Positions 23,551 through 32,832 of a stretch of 64,000 nt of DNA are shown here, one piece after another. A model generated the notes under the pieces. It did not search any database and was not told where the DNA came from. It saw nothing but the letters and a program-made list of their open reading frames with translations. The stretch is from assembly GCA_965205155.1 (NCBI GenBank), contig OZ242033.1, positions 1,674,001 to 1,738,000 on the forward strand. Direction: 5' to 3'. How positions within the stretch are numbered: the stretch's first letter is position 1; each line of letters starts with the position of its first letter. The stretch comes from Aldehydirespirator sp965205155. GTDB taxonomy: Bacteria > Actinomycetota > Acidimicrobiia > Acidimicrobiales > Aldehydirespiratoraceae. Both the position numbers and the translations under genes were made by a program.

Positions 23551-24330
23551 ATGGGCTCCCGAAGCCTCGGCCGCATCTTCGGTCCCGACGGGCGAACCGT
23601 GATCATCGCCTTGGACCACGGATTGATCGACGGCCCCTGCCCCGGCTTCGAACGGCCGGCCGAGACCATCTCGGCGGTGGTGGCCGGCGGGCCTGACGCG
23701 GTGTTGACCTCTTACGGAATCGCGCAGAACTTCGCGGCCGAACTGGACCAGGTCGGGCTCATCCTGCGCAGCGACGGGTCGGTGAGCAACCTCGGAACGC
23801 CCAGCACCGGTTCCGTCGGGCAGTTCTTCGGCGTCGAGGACGCGCTCCGGGCGGGGGCCGACGCCCTGGCCGTGACCGCACTGCCCGGCTCGGCTTCGGA
23901 GGCGGACACCCTGCACAATCTGGCCCGCACCATCGGTGAGGCTCACCGATCGGATCTGCCGGTCATGGCCGAGATGGTGCCGGGCGGGTTCGACTCTCCG
24001 CCGGAGATGCGGGGACCTGAGGCGGTGGCCTTCGCGGCCCGCCTGGGAGCCGAGCTGGGAGCCGACTTCATCAAGGCGCCCTACTGTGAGGACTACGCCC
24101 GGGTCACCTCATCGACGTTCGTCCCCGTGGTGATCCTGGGGGGATCCAAGGGCTCCGAGGCCGCCACGCTGGCGAACATCCGGGCCGCTGTCGACGCGGG
24201 CGCCGCCGGGGTGGCCATGGGCCGCAACGTCTTCCAGAGCGACAACCCCACGGCCATGACCCGGGCCGTGGTCGCCGTCGTGCATGCCGACGCCAGCGTC
24301 GAGGACGCCCTCGCCATCCTGGAAGGATGA
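23551..24330 (+). CDS. DeoC/LacD/FbaB-type class I aldolase
   Basis: A 259-residue TIM-barrel aldolase of the DhnA/LsrF/FbaB group: TVIIALDHGLIDGP at strand 1, LILRSDGSVSNLG, ALAVTALPGSASE, and the Schiff-base lysine in GADFIKAPYC, then VVILGGSKGS and GAAGVAMGRNVFQSDNP at the phosphate-binding end. Such enzymes cleave or form phosphorylated sugars through a lysine imine. It lies in a co-directional group with an FGGY kinase (4-bp gap) and a dehydrogenase, so a phosphorylated sugar or polyol intermediate is likely. LsrF-like thiolase activity cannot be excluded, but no lsr transporter is present. Confidence 0.85.
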   Translation: MGSRSLGRIFGPDGRTVIIALDHGLIDGPCPGFERPAETISAVVAGGPDAVLTSYGIAQNFAAELDQVGLILRSDGSVSNLGTPSTGSVGQFFGVEDALRAGADALAVTALPGSASEADTLHNLARTIGEAHRSDLPVMAEMVPGGFDSPPEMRGPEAVAFAARLGAELGADFIKAPYCEDYARVTSSTFVPVVILGGSKGSEAATLANIRAAVDAGAAGVAMGRNVFQSDNPTAMTRAVVAVVHADASVEDALAILEG

Positions 24331-24334
24331 CCCG

Positions 24335-25567
24335 GTGAGCAGCACCGGGATCGATCGAGCCGATTGCAACGACACCGTCCTCGGCCTGGATGCGGGCACC
24401 ACCTCGGCCAAGGCCGTGATCGTCGATGGAGCGGGCCGGGTCCTGGCGACCGCCGGCTCCGATCCCATCGCCACCCACACGACGCCGGGAGGCGGGAGCG
24501 AGCAAGACCCTGCGGAGATCTGGCGAGCCCTGAGCGCCGCGGCCCGGCGGGCGGTTGAGGACCTGGGATCGGATGGCCGGGTGGCGGCGCTGGCTGTGGC
24601 CGCCCAGAGCGGCTCGGTGATTCCGGTTCCGGCGGACGATGCACCGCAGCGGGTCGTCACCTGGATGGACACCCGATTCCGGTCCGTTGTGGAGAGCTGG
24701 CCCGACGACATGGCCGCGAGGATCCGGACTGTCAGCGGATGGACGCCCACGTCCGGGGTCGGCCTGTCGACCATCGTCGGGCTGCAGTCCGAAGGCTCGA
24801 GCAGCCGCCCCGAGGAGCGTCCGGGGTCCGCTTCCCGCTGGGCCTCGGTGGACGACTATCTCGTGTTTCGCCTCACCGGGCGGTGGGCCACGAACCCTTC
24901 CAATGCGGCCGGCATGCAACTGATGGACGTCTCCACCCGGACTTGGAGCCACGAGTTGTGCAGCCTGGCCGCGATCGATCCGCGGATGCTGGCGCCGATC
25001 CGGGAGTCGGGCACCGTCGCCGGCGCTCTCACCGGCGAGGCTGCGGACGCACTGGGGTTGGATGCGGGCACGCCGGTGGTGGTTGGCGGCCATGACCAGG
25101 CCTGTACCGCGCTGGGACTCGGCGTCGTCGATCCCGGCGACCTGTTCCTGGCGGCCGGCACGGCATGGGTGCTGACCGCGGTAACCGACAGGGCCGATGT
25201 CGCCGCCCTCCCGCCCTCGCTGAACCTCAGCCCTCACGTACTGCCTGGAGTGTGGACTGCGTCCGAGAACCTGGGCGGGCTTGGCGCGATGCTGGCCGAG
25301 ACTCCACCGCCCAGGATCCGGGGCGCGTACGAGACTTGCGGCCTGAAGGTGCGCCAGGCTCTCGAAGGGGCCGGTGACTTGGCGGCCGGCGGCGAGGAGC
25401 TTGTCATGGTGGGGGGCGGGACCCGGTTCGGGGAGCTGGTCGAGGTGGTCGCCTACTGCATCGGCCGGCCCGTGGCGCCACGCCCCGAAGCGACTTGGCC
25501 GGCCCTCGGTGCGGCCCGGCTGGCGGCAGCAGGTTTAGGGTGGACGACCGGGGGAGAAGCAGCGTGA
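24335..25567 (+). CDS. FGGY-family carbohydrate kinase, compact form
   Basis: FGGY kinases phosphorylate sugars and polyols with ATP. GTG 24335 follows GGAAGGA. The N-terminal domain shows VLGLDAGTTSAKAVIVDG and the Q/W region (VTWMDTR), and the catalytic Asp is in GGHDQACTALGLG; the second domain has LVMVGGGTRFGELVEVVAYC. The protein has 410 residues against about 480-510 usual. The shortfall lies after GGLGAMLAE, where about 60 residues are missing before the RGAYETCGLKVRQALE helix. It may be a compact natural variant or another internal loss. Its TGA overlaps the next GTG (GTGA). Confidence 0.85.
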   Translation: MSSTGIDRADCNDTVLGLDAGTTSAKAVIVDGAGRVLATAGSDPIATHTTPGGGSEQDPAEIWRALSAAARRAVEDLGSDGRVAALAVAAQSGSVIPVPADDAPQRVVTWMDTRFRSVVESWPDDMAARIRTVSGWTPTSGVGLSTIVGLQSEGSSSRPEERPGSASRWASVDDYLVFRLTGRWATNPSNAAGMQLMDVSTRTWSHELCSLAAIDPRMLAPIRESGTVAGALTGEAADALGLDAGTPVVVGGHDQACTALGLGVVDPGDLFLAAGTAWVLTAVTDRADVAALPPSLNLSPHVLPGVWTASENLGGLGAMLAETPPPRIRGAYETCGLKVRQALEGAGDLAAGGEELVMVGGGTRFGELVEVVAYCIGRPVAPRPEATWPALGAARLAAAGLGWTTGGEAA

Positions 25568-26571
25568 GCACACCTGTCGTCGCCATCACCATCGGCCGGT
25601 CCCACTACCGGCGAATGTTCAGCGATGCGGCCCTGGCCGATCTGGCCGACGCGGCTCACGTCGTGCACCACCCCGGCGACGAGCCCGCCTCCAAGCAGGA
25701 CCTGCTGGCCGTCCTGGCCGGGGCCGAGGCCTGCATCACCAGCTGGGGAGTGGCCCCGCTGGACACCGATGTCGTGTCGGCCGCGCCCCGCCTCGGGCAC
25801 CTGGCCCACATGGGCGGAAGCGTGAAGCGCTTCGTGTCCGCGGCCGTGTGGGAGCGGGGCATCCGGGTCACCAGCGCCTCGGTTGCGCTGGCCCGGGACG
25901 TGGCCGAGACCACCTTGGGCCTGATGATCGTGGGGCGCAAGCGGATCTGGCCCCTGGGAAGCCATGTACGCGACGGCGGCTGGCGCGACAGCCCGGTCTG
26001 GGACCGTTGGGACGCCCGGGAGCTCACCCGCTCGACGGTGGGCCTGATCGGTGTCGGCAACGTCGGGCGCCACGTGATCGAGCTGCTGGCCGGGTTCGAG
26101 ACGACTGTCCTGGTGGCCGACCCTTACCTCGGCGACGACGAGGCTCGACGGCTAGGAGTGGAGAGGGTCGAACTGGCCGAGCTGATGGATAGATGCGATG
26201 TGGTGTCGATCCATGCCCCGGCCAACGACGAGACCAGGCATATGATCGGTGCCGAGCTTCTGGGCCGGCTCAGCGACGGCGCGGTTCTGATCAACACCGC
26301 CCGGGGCAGCATCATCGACGAGGCGGCCCTGGTCGACGAGTTGGCCACCGGACGGATCTTCGCCTTCCTCGACGTGACCGACCCGGAGCCTCCGGCACCG
26401 GACAGCCCGCTGCGGCGTCTCGACAACGTGGTGGTCACGCCCCACATCGCCGGCTGTGTCGAGAACTGCCACCGCATGGGGGAGTTTGCCGTCGAGGAGG
26501 TTCGCCGCTACCTCGCCGGCGAGCCGGCCATCAACGAGGTCCGGCCCGACATGCTCGACCGGATCGCCTGA
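25564..26571 (+). CDS. D-2-hydroxyacid dehydrogenase family protein
   Basis: A 335-residue NAD(P)-dependent dehydrogenase of the D-isomer 2-hydroxyacid type. The Rossmann motif is GLIGVGNVGRHV, with VADPYLGDD at beta-2, and the catalytic Arg, Glu and His are in NTARGSIID, DVTDPEPPAPDSPL and TPHIAGCVENC. It starts at GTG 25564 overlapping the kinase stop by 4 bp, so it is coupled. With the kinase, aldolase and SDR it forms a four-gene catabolic group whose substrate is unknown. A palindrome follows at 26579. Confidence 0.88.
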   Translation: MSTPVVAITIGRSHYRRMFSDAALADLADAAHVVHHPGDEPASKQDLLAVLAGAEACITSWGVAPLDTDVVSAAPRLGHLAHMGGSVKRFVSAAVWERGIRVTSASVALARDVAETTLGLMIVGRKRIWPLGSHVRDGGWRDSPVWDRWDARELTRSTVGLIGVGNVGRHVIELLAGFETTVLVADPYLGDDEARRLGVERVELAELMDRCDVVSIHAPANDETRHMIGAELLGRLSDGAVLINTARGSIIDEAALVDELATGRIFAFLDVTDPEPPAPDSPLRRLDNVVVTPHIAGCVENCHRMGEFAVEEVRRYLAGEPAINEVRPDMLDRIA

Positions 26572-26578
26572 TCATCCA

Positions 26579-26625
26579 TTCTTGATGTAGTTGTACCGCT
26601 ATAGGGCGCACAACTACGTCAAGAA
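26579..26625. terminator. AT-rich hairpin between convergent genes
   Basis: Left arm TTCTTGATGTAGTTGT (26579-26594) and right arm ACAACTACGTCAAGAA (26610-26625) are complementary at 15 of 16 positions, the exception being a G-T wobble; the loop is 15 bases. It lies between the ends of convergent genes and is far richer in AT than its surroundings. A bidirectional terminator is the simplest reading, but there is no T-tract. An operator or the scar of an element is possible. Confidence 0.55.
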
Positions 26626-26647
26626 CGGGCTGGGCCAGCAGATGCGG

Positions 26648-27427
<780 letters not shown>

Positions 27428-27476
27428 CACGCGACCATACCAGCGCCGCTAGTCGCCATTGAGGGCCGATCACCTC

Positions 27477-28232
27477 TCATGCGGCTGCCAGGGCGGCAAG
27501 TACCGGGCCGGCCAGTTCGGGGCGGCAGACCACCAGGTCGGGCAGGTAGACGTCGGTCTGGTTATAGCGAGGTCGGGAACCGTCGAGCCGGCTGACGAAG
27601 CAGCCTGCGGCCTTCGCCACGGCCACCGGGGCGCACGAGTCCCATTCGTACTGGCCGCCGGCATGGACGTAGACGTCGGCGGTACCCCGAACCACGGCCA
27701 TCGACTTGGCACCGGCCGATCCCAGCGGCACGATGTCGGCGCCGAGCGCGGCAGCCACCGCGTCGGCCTGCTCCGGGGGCCGTGAGCGCGACACGACCAG
27801 ACGGGGTGGGCCTCCCCGTTCGGGGGGCAGCCGGGGAGGCTCGGCCGTCGAGAGGGTCAGCCCCAGCCCGGGCAAGGCCACCGCGCCCGCGACCGGGCGC
27901 TCGTCGACGACCAGGGCCACATGAACCGCCCAGTCGGTCCGCCCCACCTCGGAGAACTCACGGGTGCCGTCGAGGGGGTCGATCACCCAGACGCGTTCAG
28001 CGGTGAGCCGGCTCGCGTCATCGGTCCCCTCCTCGGAGAGCACCGCGTCGGCGGGGCGGGCCGCGGCCAGCTCGGAGACCAGCAGCTCGTGAGCTTGGCG
28101 GTCGCCCTCGGCTCTCAGCACGGCGGCAGGGGCCTCCTCGTCGACCAGCCTTGCCCTCAACTCGACCAGCAACTCGCCCGCACGGTGGGCGAGCTGCTCC
28201 GCCAGGAGGTGGTCGTCGATAATGGGTGTCAG
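27477..28232 (-). CDS. cysQ: 3'(2'),5'-bisphosphate nucleotidase (CysQ-like inositol-phosphatase family)
   Basis: CysQ hydrolyses 3'-phosphoadenosine 5'-phosphate from sulfate assimilation; relatives hydrolyse inositol phosphates. The protein has VLSEEGTDD, WVIDPLDGTREFSEVGRTDW and WDSCAPVAVAKAAG, the three metal-binding motifs of the lithium-sensitive phosphatase family; DPLDGTREF recalls mycobacterial CysQ. The start is unresolved: the expected N terminus (DDHLLAEQLAHRAGELL) has no in-frame ATG, GTG or TTG at a sensible place. CTG 28232 overlapping the kgd stop, or ATT 28223, are the nearest candidates. It follows kgd directly. Confidence 0.8.
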   Translation of the reverse strand: MTPIIDDHLLAEQLAHRAGELLVELRARLVDEEAPAAVLRAEGDRQAHELLVSELAAARPADAVLSEEGTDDASRLTAERVWVIDPLDGTREFSEVGRTDWAVHVALVVDERPVAGAVALPGLGLTLSTAEPPRLPPERGGPPRLVVSRSRPPEQADAVAAALGADIVPLGSAGAKSMAVVRGTADVYVHAGGQYEWDSCAPVAVAKAAGCFVSRLDGSRPRYNQTDVYLPDLVVCRPELAGPVLAALAAA

Positions 28233-31200
28233 GCCAGCACCGCCGAGTCGAGCAGGTCCTGCTGCTCCTGGCCGTGCACGGTGGGGCTGCCGCCCGCAGG
28301 GCTGCCCGACTCGGGGCGGCTCACCCTCCGGATCTCGTAGTCGTCGCCGTGGGCCTCGTAGAGCCGTCCCTTGATCCCGTTCCAGGCGCCCATGTTCTCG
28401 GGCTCCTCCTGCAGCCAGACGACCTCCGTGGCGTTGGGGTACCGGCGAAGCTCGTAGTCGACCGCCCCGTACGGCCACGGGAAGAGCTGCTCGACCCGGC
28501 ACACGGCCAACGGGGCCTTGTGCTCGTCGCGCAGTTCCATCGCGGCGTAGGCCACCTTGCCGCTGCAGAAGACCACCCTCGTGACGGCCTCCGGATCGAC
28601 GGTCCCAGCCTCCGCCCCGGGGTCGCCGAGCACCTCCTCGAAGGTGCCCGACGACAGGTCGGCCACCTTCGAGCGGGCGACCTTGGCCCGCAGCAGCGAC
28701 TTCGGTGTGAACAGGATCATGGGCTTGCGGACGCGGTGGATCATCTGGCGCCGCAGCAGATGGAAGTACTGCGCCGCGGTGGTGGGCTGGCACACGTGCA
28801 TGTTGTCCTCGGCGGCCAGCGTCAGGAACCGCTCGATGCGGGCCGACGAGTGCTCCGGGCCCTGGCCCTCCATGCCATGTGGCAGCAGCAGCACGATCCC
28901 GCAGTGCTGGTCCCACTTGTCCTCGGCGGCCACGATGAACTGGTCGATGATGATCTGGGCCCCGTTGGCGAAGTCGCCGAACTGGGCCTCCCACATGACC
29001 AGCGCCTCCGGCTTGGCCACCGCGTAGCCGTACTCGAAGCCCAACGCGGCGTACTCCGACAGCAGGGAGTCGTAGATCCACAGATCGGCCTCGCGGGCGC
29101 ACAGGGTCGACAGCGGCACGTACTCCTCGCCGGTCACATAGTCCACCAGGGTGGAGTGCCGGTGCGAGAAGGTCCCTCGGCGGCTGTCCTGACCGCTGAG
29201 CCGGACCGGAGTGCCCTCCATGAGGAGCGATCCGAAGGCCATCGCCTCGCCCACGCCCCAGTCGAAATCGCCGCTGCGGAACATCTTGTTGCGCTGCTCG
29301 AACTGCCGGGCCAGCTTGGGATGCACGGTGAAGCCGTCGGGCACGGTGTTGAGAGCCTCGTAGATCCGTTCGACGGTCACCGAGTCGATGGCGGTGCGGA
29401 CGTGGGGCATCACCCCCATCGGCTCCGGCGGGCGCCGGGCGCGGATGTTGTGGCCGGGCGCGGCGTCGCGGGTCTCGTCCAGGGCAGCCTGGAGCTGGTC
29501 GCGGTACTCGGCCAGCGACGCGTCGGCATCCTCTGCGCTGATGTCGCCCCGCTTCAGCAGCGACTCCCGGTACTGGGTGCGCACCGAGGGCTTAGCATCG
29601 ATGCGGCGGTACATGTCCGGCAGCGTGTAGCTGGGGTCGTCGCCCTCGTTGTGCCCGTGGCGCCGGTAGCAGATCATGTCGATCACGGCGTCCTTGTTGA
29701 ACCGCTGGCGGTAGGCGAAGGCCAGGCGGGCGGCCCGCACGCAGGCCTCGGGGTCGTCGCCGTTGACATGGAAGATCGGCGCGCCGACCATCTTGGCCAC
29801 ATCGGTGGAGTACTGCGTCGAGCGAGCCGCGTCCGGTGTGGTGGTGAACCCGAGTTGGTTGTTGATCACCAGGTGGATGGTCCCGCCGACGCGGTACCCC
29901 CTGATGAGGCTCAAGTTGAAGGTCTCGGCCACCACGCCCTGCCCCGCGAAGGCAGCGTCCCCGTGGACCAGCAGCGGCATGACCGGGTAGGGGCCATAGC
30001 TGCCGTCGGGCGGGATGTTGTCCATGCGGGCCCGGGCCATGCCCACCACCACCGGGTCGACCGCCTCCAGGTGGGAGGGGTTGGCGGCCAGCTCCACCAG
30101 CAGGTGCTTCCCCGACGGGCTCTCGTAGGCGCCGATCTGGCCGAGGTGGTACTTGACGTCGCCGCTGCCCTGGATCTGATCCTCGGTGATGGCTCCCTCG
30201 AACTCCTTGAAGAGCTCGTGGTAGCTCTTGCCCACCAGGTTTACGAGCACGTTCAGCCGCCCCCGGTGGGCCAGGCCCATCACCACTTCCGCCAGGGGCT
30301 CGTCGGCCGCGCAGGTCAGCAGGGCGTCCAGCAGCGGGATGGTGGACTCGGCGCCCTCCAGGCCGAAGCGCTTCTGGCCGACGTACTTCGTGCCCAGGAA
30401 GCTGCTGAGGGCCTCGGCCGCATTGAGCTGGCTGAGGATGCGGCGCTGGTCCTCGCCCTTGAGTGTCGTGTCGGCTCCCTCGATCTGCTCCTGGATCCAC
30501 CGCTTCTCATCGGGCTCCTGGATGTGCATGTACTCCACGCCGACGGTGCGGCAGTAGGCGTCGCGCAGCACGCCCAGCAGGTCGCCGAGCTTCATCCGCC
30601 GGTCCGGGCCCAAGGTGGCGTAGATGCCCGTCTCGCTGCCGGTCAGGAACTCGCGGTCGAGGTCCCAGATGGTGAGCCCGTAGGTGGCCGGATCGAGCTC
30701 GGAGTGCATCACGGGCGCCTCGTCGCGCAGCGGGTTGAGGTCGGCGATCAGGTGACCCCGCACCCTGTACTGGTTGATGAGCTGGTTGACCTTGGCCTGC
30801 TTCTCGAGCATGGCCGCCTCGCGGTCCACCGGGTTGAAGTCGCGCCGCCACTTCACCGCCTCGTACGGGATGTGCAGCGACCGGAAGGCCTGGCCGTAGA
30901 AGTCGTCGGTGCCCAGCAGCAGGTCGTGCACCCGCTGCAGGAACAGTCCCGACTCGGCGCCCTGGATGACCCGGTGGTCGTAGGTGCTGCTGATCGTCAC
31001 CAGCTTGCTCACGCCCAGGTCGGCCAGCAGGGACGGGTCGGCGGCCTCGTACTCGGTCGGGAAGGCAAGAGCCCCGACGCCCACGATCGTTCCCTGCCCC
31101 GTCATCAGCCTGGGCACCGACTGCTGGGTGCCGATGGTGCCGGGGTTGGTGATGGTGACGGTCACGCCCCGCATGTCGTCCGCGCTCAGCCGGTTCTCGC

Positions 31201-31981
31201 GGATCTTGGCGATCTGCTCGTCGTAGCGCTCCACGAACTCGGCGAAGTTGAGGGTGTCGGCGTCGCGGATGCACGGCACCATCAGTGACCGCGTGCCGTC
31301 GTCGCGGGCGATGTCGACCGCGATCCCGAGACCGATGTGTTCGGGCCGCACGATCCTCGGCTTGCCCGCCGCGTCGGTGGCGTAGATGTTGTTCATGGCC
31401 GGGACCGTGTCGGTGATGGCTCGCACCACCGCATAGCCGATCAGATGCGTGAACGAGACCTTGCGGACCATCTTGCGGCTGAGGTGGCCGTTGATGATCT
31501 TGCGGTTGACCTCGAGGAGCTTGGCGGGGACATCGCGGAAGCTCGTGGCGGTGGGCACGGCCAGGCTGGCCTCCATGTTGGAGACGATGCGGGCTCCCAC
31601 CCCTCTGATCGGCTCCCCGATGGGCGTGTCCGCAGCCGGTTCCTTCCTGGCCTTCTTGGGTGCGGGCGGGGGCGGTGGATCGCCTGCGAGCGGCACCGTC
31701 ACGCCGGAGGAGTCCGCGGGGGGCGCGGTCACATCTGCGGCGGTGGACTGCACCGGGGGGCCGGTCACCTCGGTGGCGGTGGTTTCGATGGTGGTGCGGG
31801 TCGCGGTCGACGCCTGCGGGGCCGGGGTGATCGGCGAATCCGGCGTCTCTCCCTCGAACAGGGCGCGCCAGGCTTCGTCCACCGAGGCCGGATCGGCCGC
31901 CCACAGGTCGCGCATCTCATCGATGACCCAGGCGTTGGCGCCCAGAGAGTCCCTCGCTTCGGAGCGGATCCGGTCGTTCAT
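28229..31981 (-). CDS. kgd: Multifunctional 2-oxoglutarate decarboxylase/dehydrogenase E1-E2 (Kgd/SucA)
   Basis: A 1250-residue actinobacterial TCA-cycle enzyme. Residues 1-45 are the E1 N-terminal helix (AWVIDEMRDLWAADPASVDE), about 50-110 a Pro/Ala/Thr linker, about 115-345 an E2 succinyltransferase catalytic domain without lipoyl segment (TFRDVPAK-type start; TYDHRVIQGAESG), and the rest the ThDP-binding E1 with IGAYESPSGKHLLVEL, MVGAPIFHVNGDDPEA, YRRHGHNEGDDP and SGQDSRRGTFSHRHS. Length and order match mycobacterial Kgd. ATG 31981 is about 9 bases after AGGA; GTG 31987 is an alternative. It feeds succinyl-CoA or succinic semialdehyde formation. Confidence 0.95.
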   Translation of the reverse strand: MNDRIRSEARDSLGANAWVIDEMRDLWAADPASVDEAWRALFEGETPDSPITPAPQASTATRTTIETTATEVTGPPVQSTAADVTAPPADSSGVTVPLAGDPPPPPAPKKARKEPAADTPIGEPIRGVGARIVSNMEASLAVPTATSFRDVPAKLLEVNRKIINGHLSRKMVRKVSFTHLIGYAVVRAITDTVPAMNNIYATDAAGKPRIVRPEHIGLGIAVDIARDDGTRSLMVPCIRDADTLNFAEFVERYDEQIAKIRENRLSADDMRGVTVTITNPGTIGTQQSVPRLMTGQGTIVGVGALAFPTEYEAADPSLLADLGVSKLVTISSTYDHRVIQGAESGLFLQRVHDLLLGTDDFYGQAFRSLHIPYEAVKWRRDFNPVDREAAMLEKQAKVNQLINQYRVRGHLIADLNPLRDEAPVMHSELDPATYGLTIWDLDREFLTGSETGIYATLGPDRRMKLGDLLGVLRDAYCRTVGVEYMHIQEPDEKRWIQEQIEGADTTLKGEDQRRILSQLNAAEALSSFLGTKYVGQKRFGLEGAESTIPLLDALLTCAADEPLAEVVMGLAHRGRLNVLVNLVGKSYHELFKEFEGAITEDQIQGSGDVKYHLGQIGAYESPSGKHLLVELAANPSHLEAVDPVVVGMARARMDNIPPDGSYGPYPVMPLLVHGDAAFAGQGVVAETFNLSLIRGYRVGGTIHLVINNQLGFTTTPDAARSTQYSTDVAKMVGAPIFHVNGDDPEACVRAARLAFAYRQRFNKDAVIDMICYRRHGHNEGDDPSYTLPDMYRRIDAKPSVRTQYRESLLKRGDISAEDADASLAEYRDQLQAALDETRDAAPGHNIRARRPPEPMGVMPHVRTAIDSVTVERIYEALNTVPDGFTVHPKLARQFEQRNKMFRSGDFDWGVGEAMAFGSLLMEGTPVRLSGQDSRRGTFSHRHSTLVDYVTGEEYVPLSTLCAREADLWIYDSLLSEYAALGFEYGYAVAKPEALVMWEAQFGDFANGAQIIIDQFIVAAEDKWDQHCGIVLLLPHGMEGQGPEHSSARIERFLTLAAEDNMHVCQPTTAAQYFHLLRRQMIHRVRKPMILFTPKSLLRAKVARSKVADLSSGTFEEVLGDPGAEAGTVDPEAVTRVVFCSGKVAYAAMELRDEHKAPLAVCRVEQLFPWPYGAVDYELRRYPNATEVVWLQEEPENMGAWNGIKGRLYEAHGDDYEIRRVSRPESGSPAGGSPTVHGQEQQDLLDSAVLA

Positions 31982-32028
31982 GGCCACGATCCTACTTTCC
32001 CACTTTCCGGCCGGTATAGGGTCGGCCC

Positions 32029-32832
32029 GTGCGGGTCGTCACCTGGAACGTGAACTCCCTGAAGGCGCGCCTCGACCGGGTGCAGCGCTGGATCGAGTCC
32101 TTCTCACCGGATGTGGTGTGCTTGCAGGAGACCAAGCTTGCCGACGACGCGTTTCCCGCCCTGGCCTTCCAGTCCCTCGGGTACGACTGCTTCCACAACG
32201 GCGAGGGACGCTGGAACGGCGTAGCCATTCTGAGCCGGGTGGGGCTCGCGGATCCGGTTGCCGGATTCGGTGACGGCATCGAGCCCGACCCCGACGCCCG
32301 CCTGGCCTGGGCCACCTGCGGGCCCGTGCGGGTGGCGTCGTGCTACGTGCCCAACGGTCGGGCCGTCGGCCACGACCACTACCACTACAAGCTCGACTGG
32401 ATGCGCCGGCTGAGAGCCTCCCTCGACACTCAGGCCGATCCCGGTCGGCCCGTCCTGGTGTGCGGCGACTTCAACATCGCCCCCGACGATCGGGACGTGT
32501 ACGACCCGGCCGCCTTCACCGACACGACTCACACCAGCGCGGCCGAGCGGGAGCAGCTCGCCGGTCTGCTCGAATGGGGACTGGTGGACGTGTTCCGGGA
32601 GCATCACGACGGCGGTGGGCTGTTCACGTGGTGGGACTACCGGGGAGGCGACTTCCACAAGCGCAAGGGAATGCGCATCGACCTCGCGCTGGCCACCCGT
32701 CCGGTCGCCGAGGCGGCCGGCTTCGTGCTCATCGACCGCAATGAGCGCAAGGGCCCCAAGGACGACCCGCCCAGCGATCACGCGCCCCTGTACGTCGATC
32801 TGGACGAGGGCGCCTTGACGACGAAATGTTGA
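32029..32832 (+). CDS. xthA: Exodeoxyribonuclease III
   Basis: A 267-residue AP endonuclease/3' exonuclease of the EEP family for base-excision repair. From GTG 32029: TWNVNSLKAR (Asn), CLQETKLADD (metal Glu), ASCYVPNGRAVG (Tyr), LVCGDFNIAPDDRDVYDP (Asp/Asn), FTWWDYRGGDFHKRKGMRID and PPSDHAPL with the catalytic Asp-His. All catalytic residues are present. It is divergent from kgd (47 bp between starts) and overlaps the antiporter gene start by 7 bp. Confidence 0.93.
   Translation: MRVVTWNVNSLKARLDRVQRWIESFSPDVVCLQETKLADDAFPALAFQSLGYDCFHNGEGRWNGVAILSRVGLADPVAGFGDGIEPDPDARLAWATCGPVRVASCYVPNGRAVGHDHYHYKLDWMRRLRASLDTQADPGRPVLVCGDFNIAPDDRDVYDPAAFTDTTHTSAAEREQLAGLLEWGLVDVFREHHDGGGLFTWWDYRGGDFHKRKGMRIDLALATRPVAEAAGFVLIDRNERKGPKDDPPSDHAPLYVDLDEGALTTKC

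Noticed and set aside
23551..25567. An lsr-type autoinducer-2 processing system (LsrF-like aldolase plus LsrK-like kinase)
   Set aside because: No LsrABCD transporter, LsrG or LsrR is present, and both families are broad; a sugar pathway is the safer reading.
28226..31288. A 1020-codon open frame antisense to kgd
   Set aside because: It is a GC-driven shadow of the kgd coding strand: low-complexity His/Arg/Val/Leu-rich product, no family motif, while kgd has all its domains.
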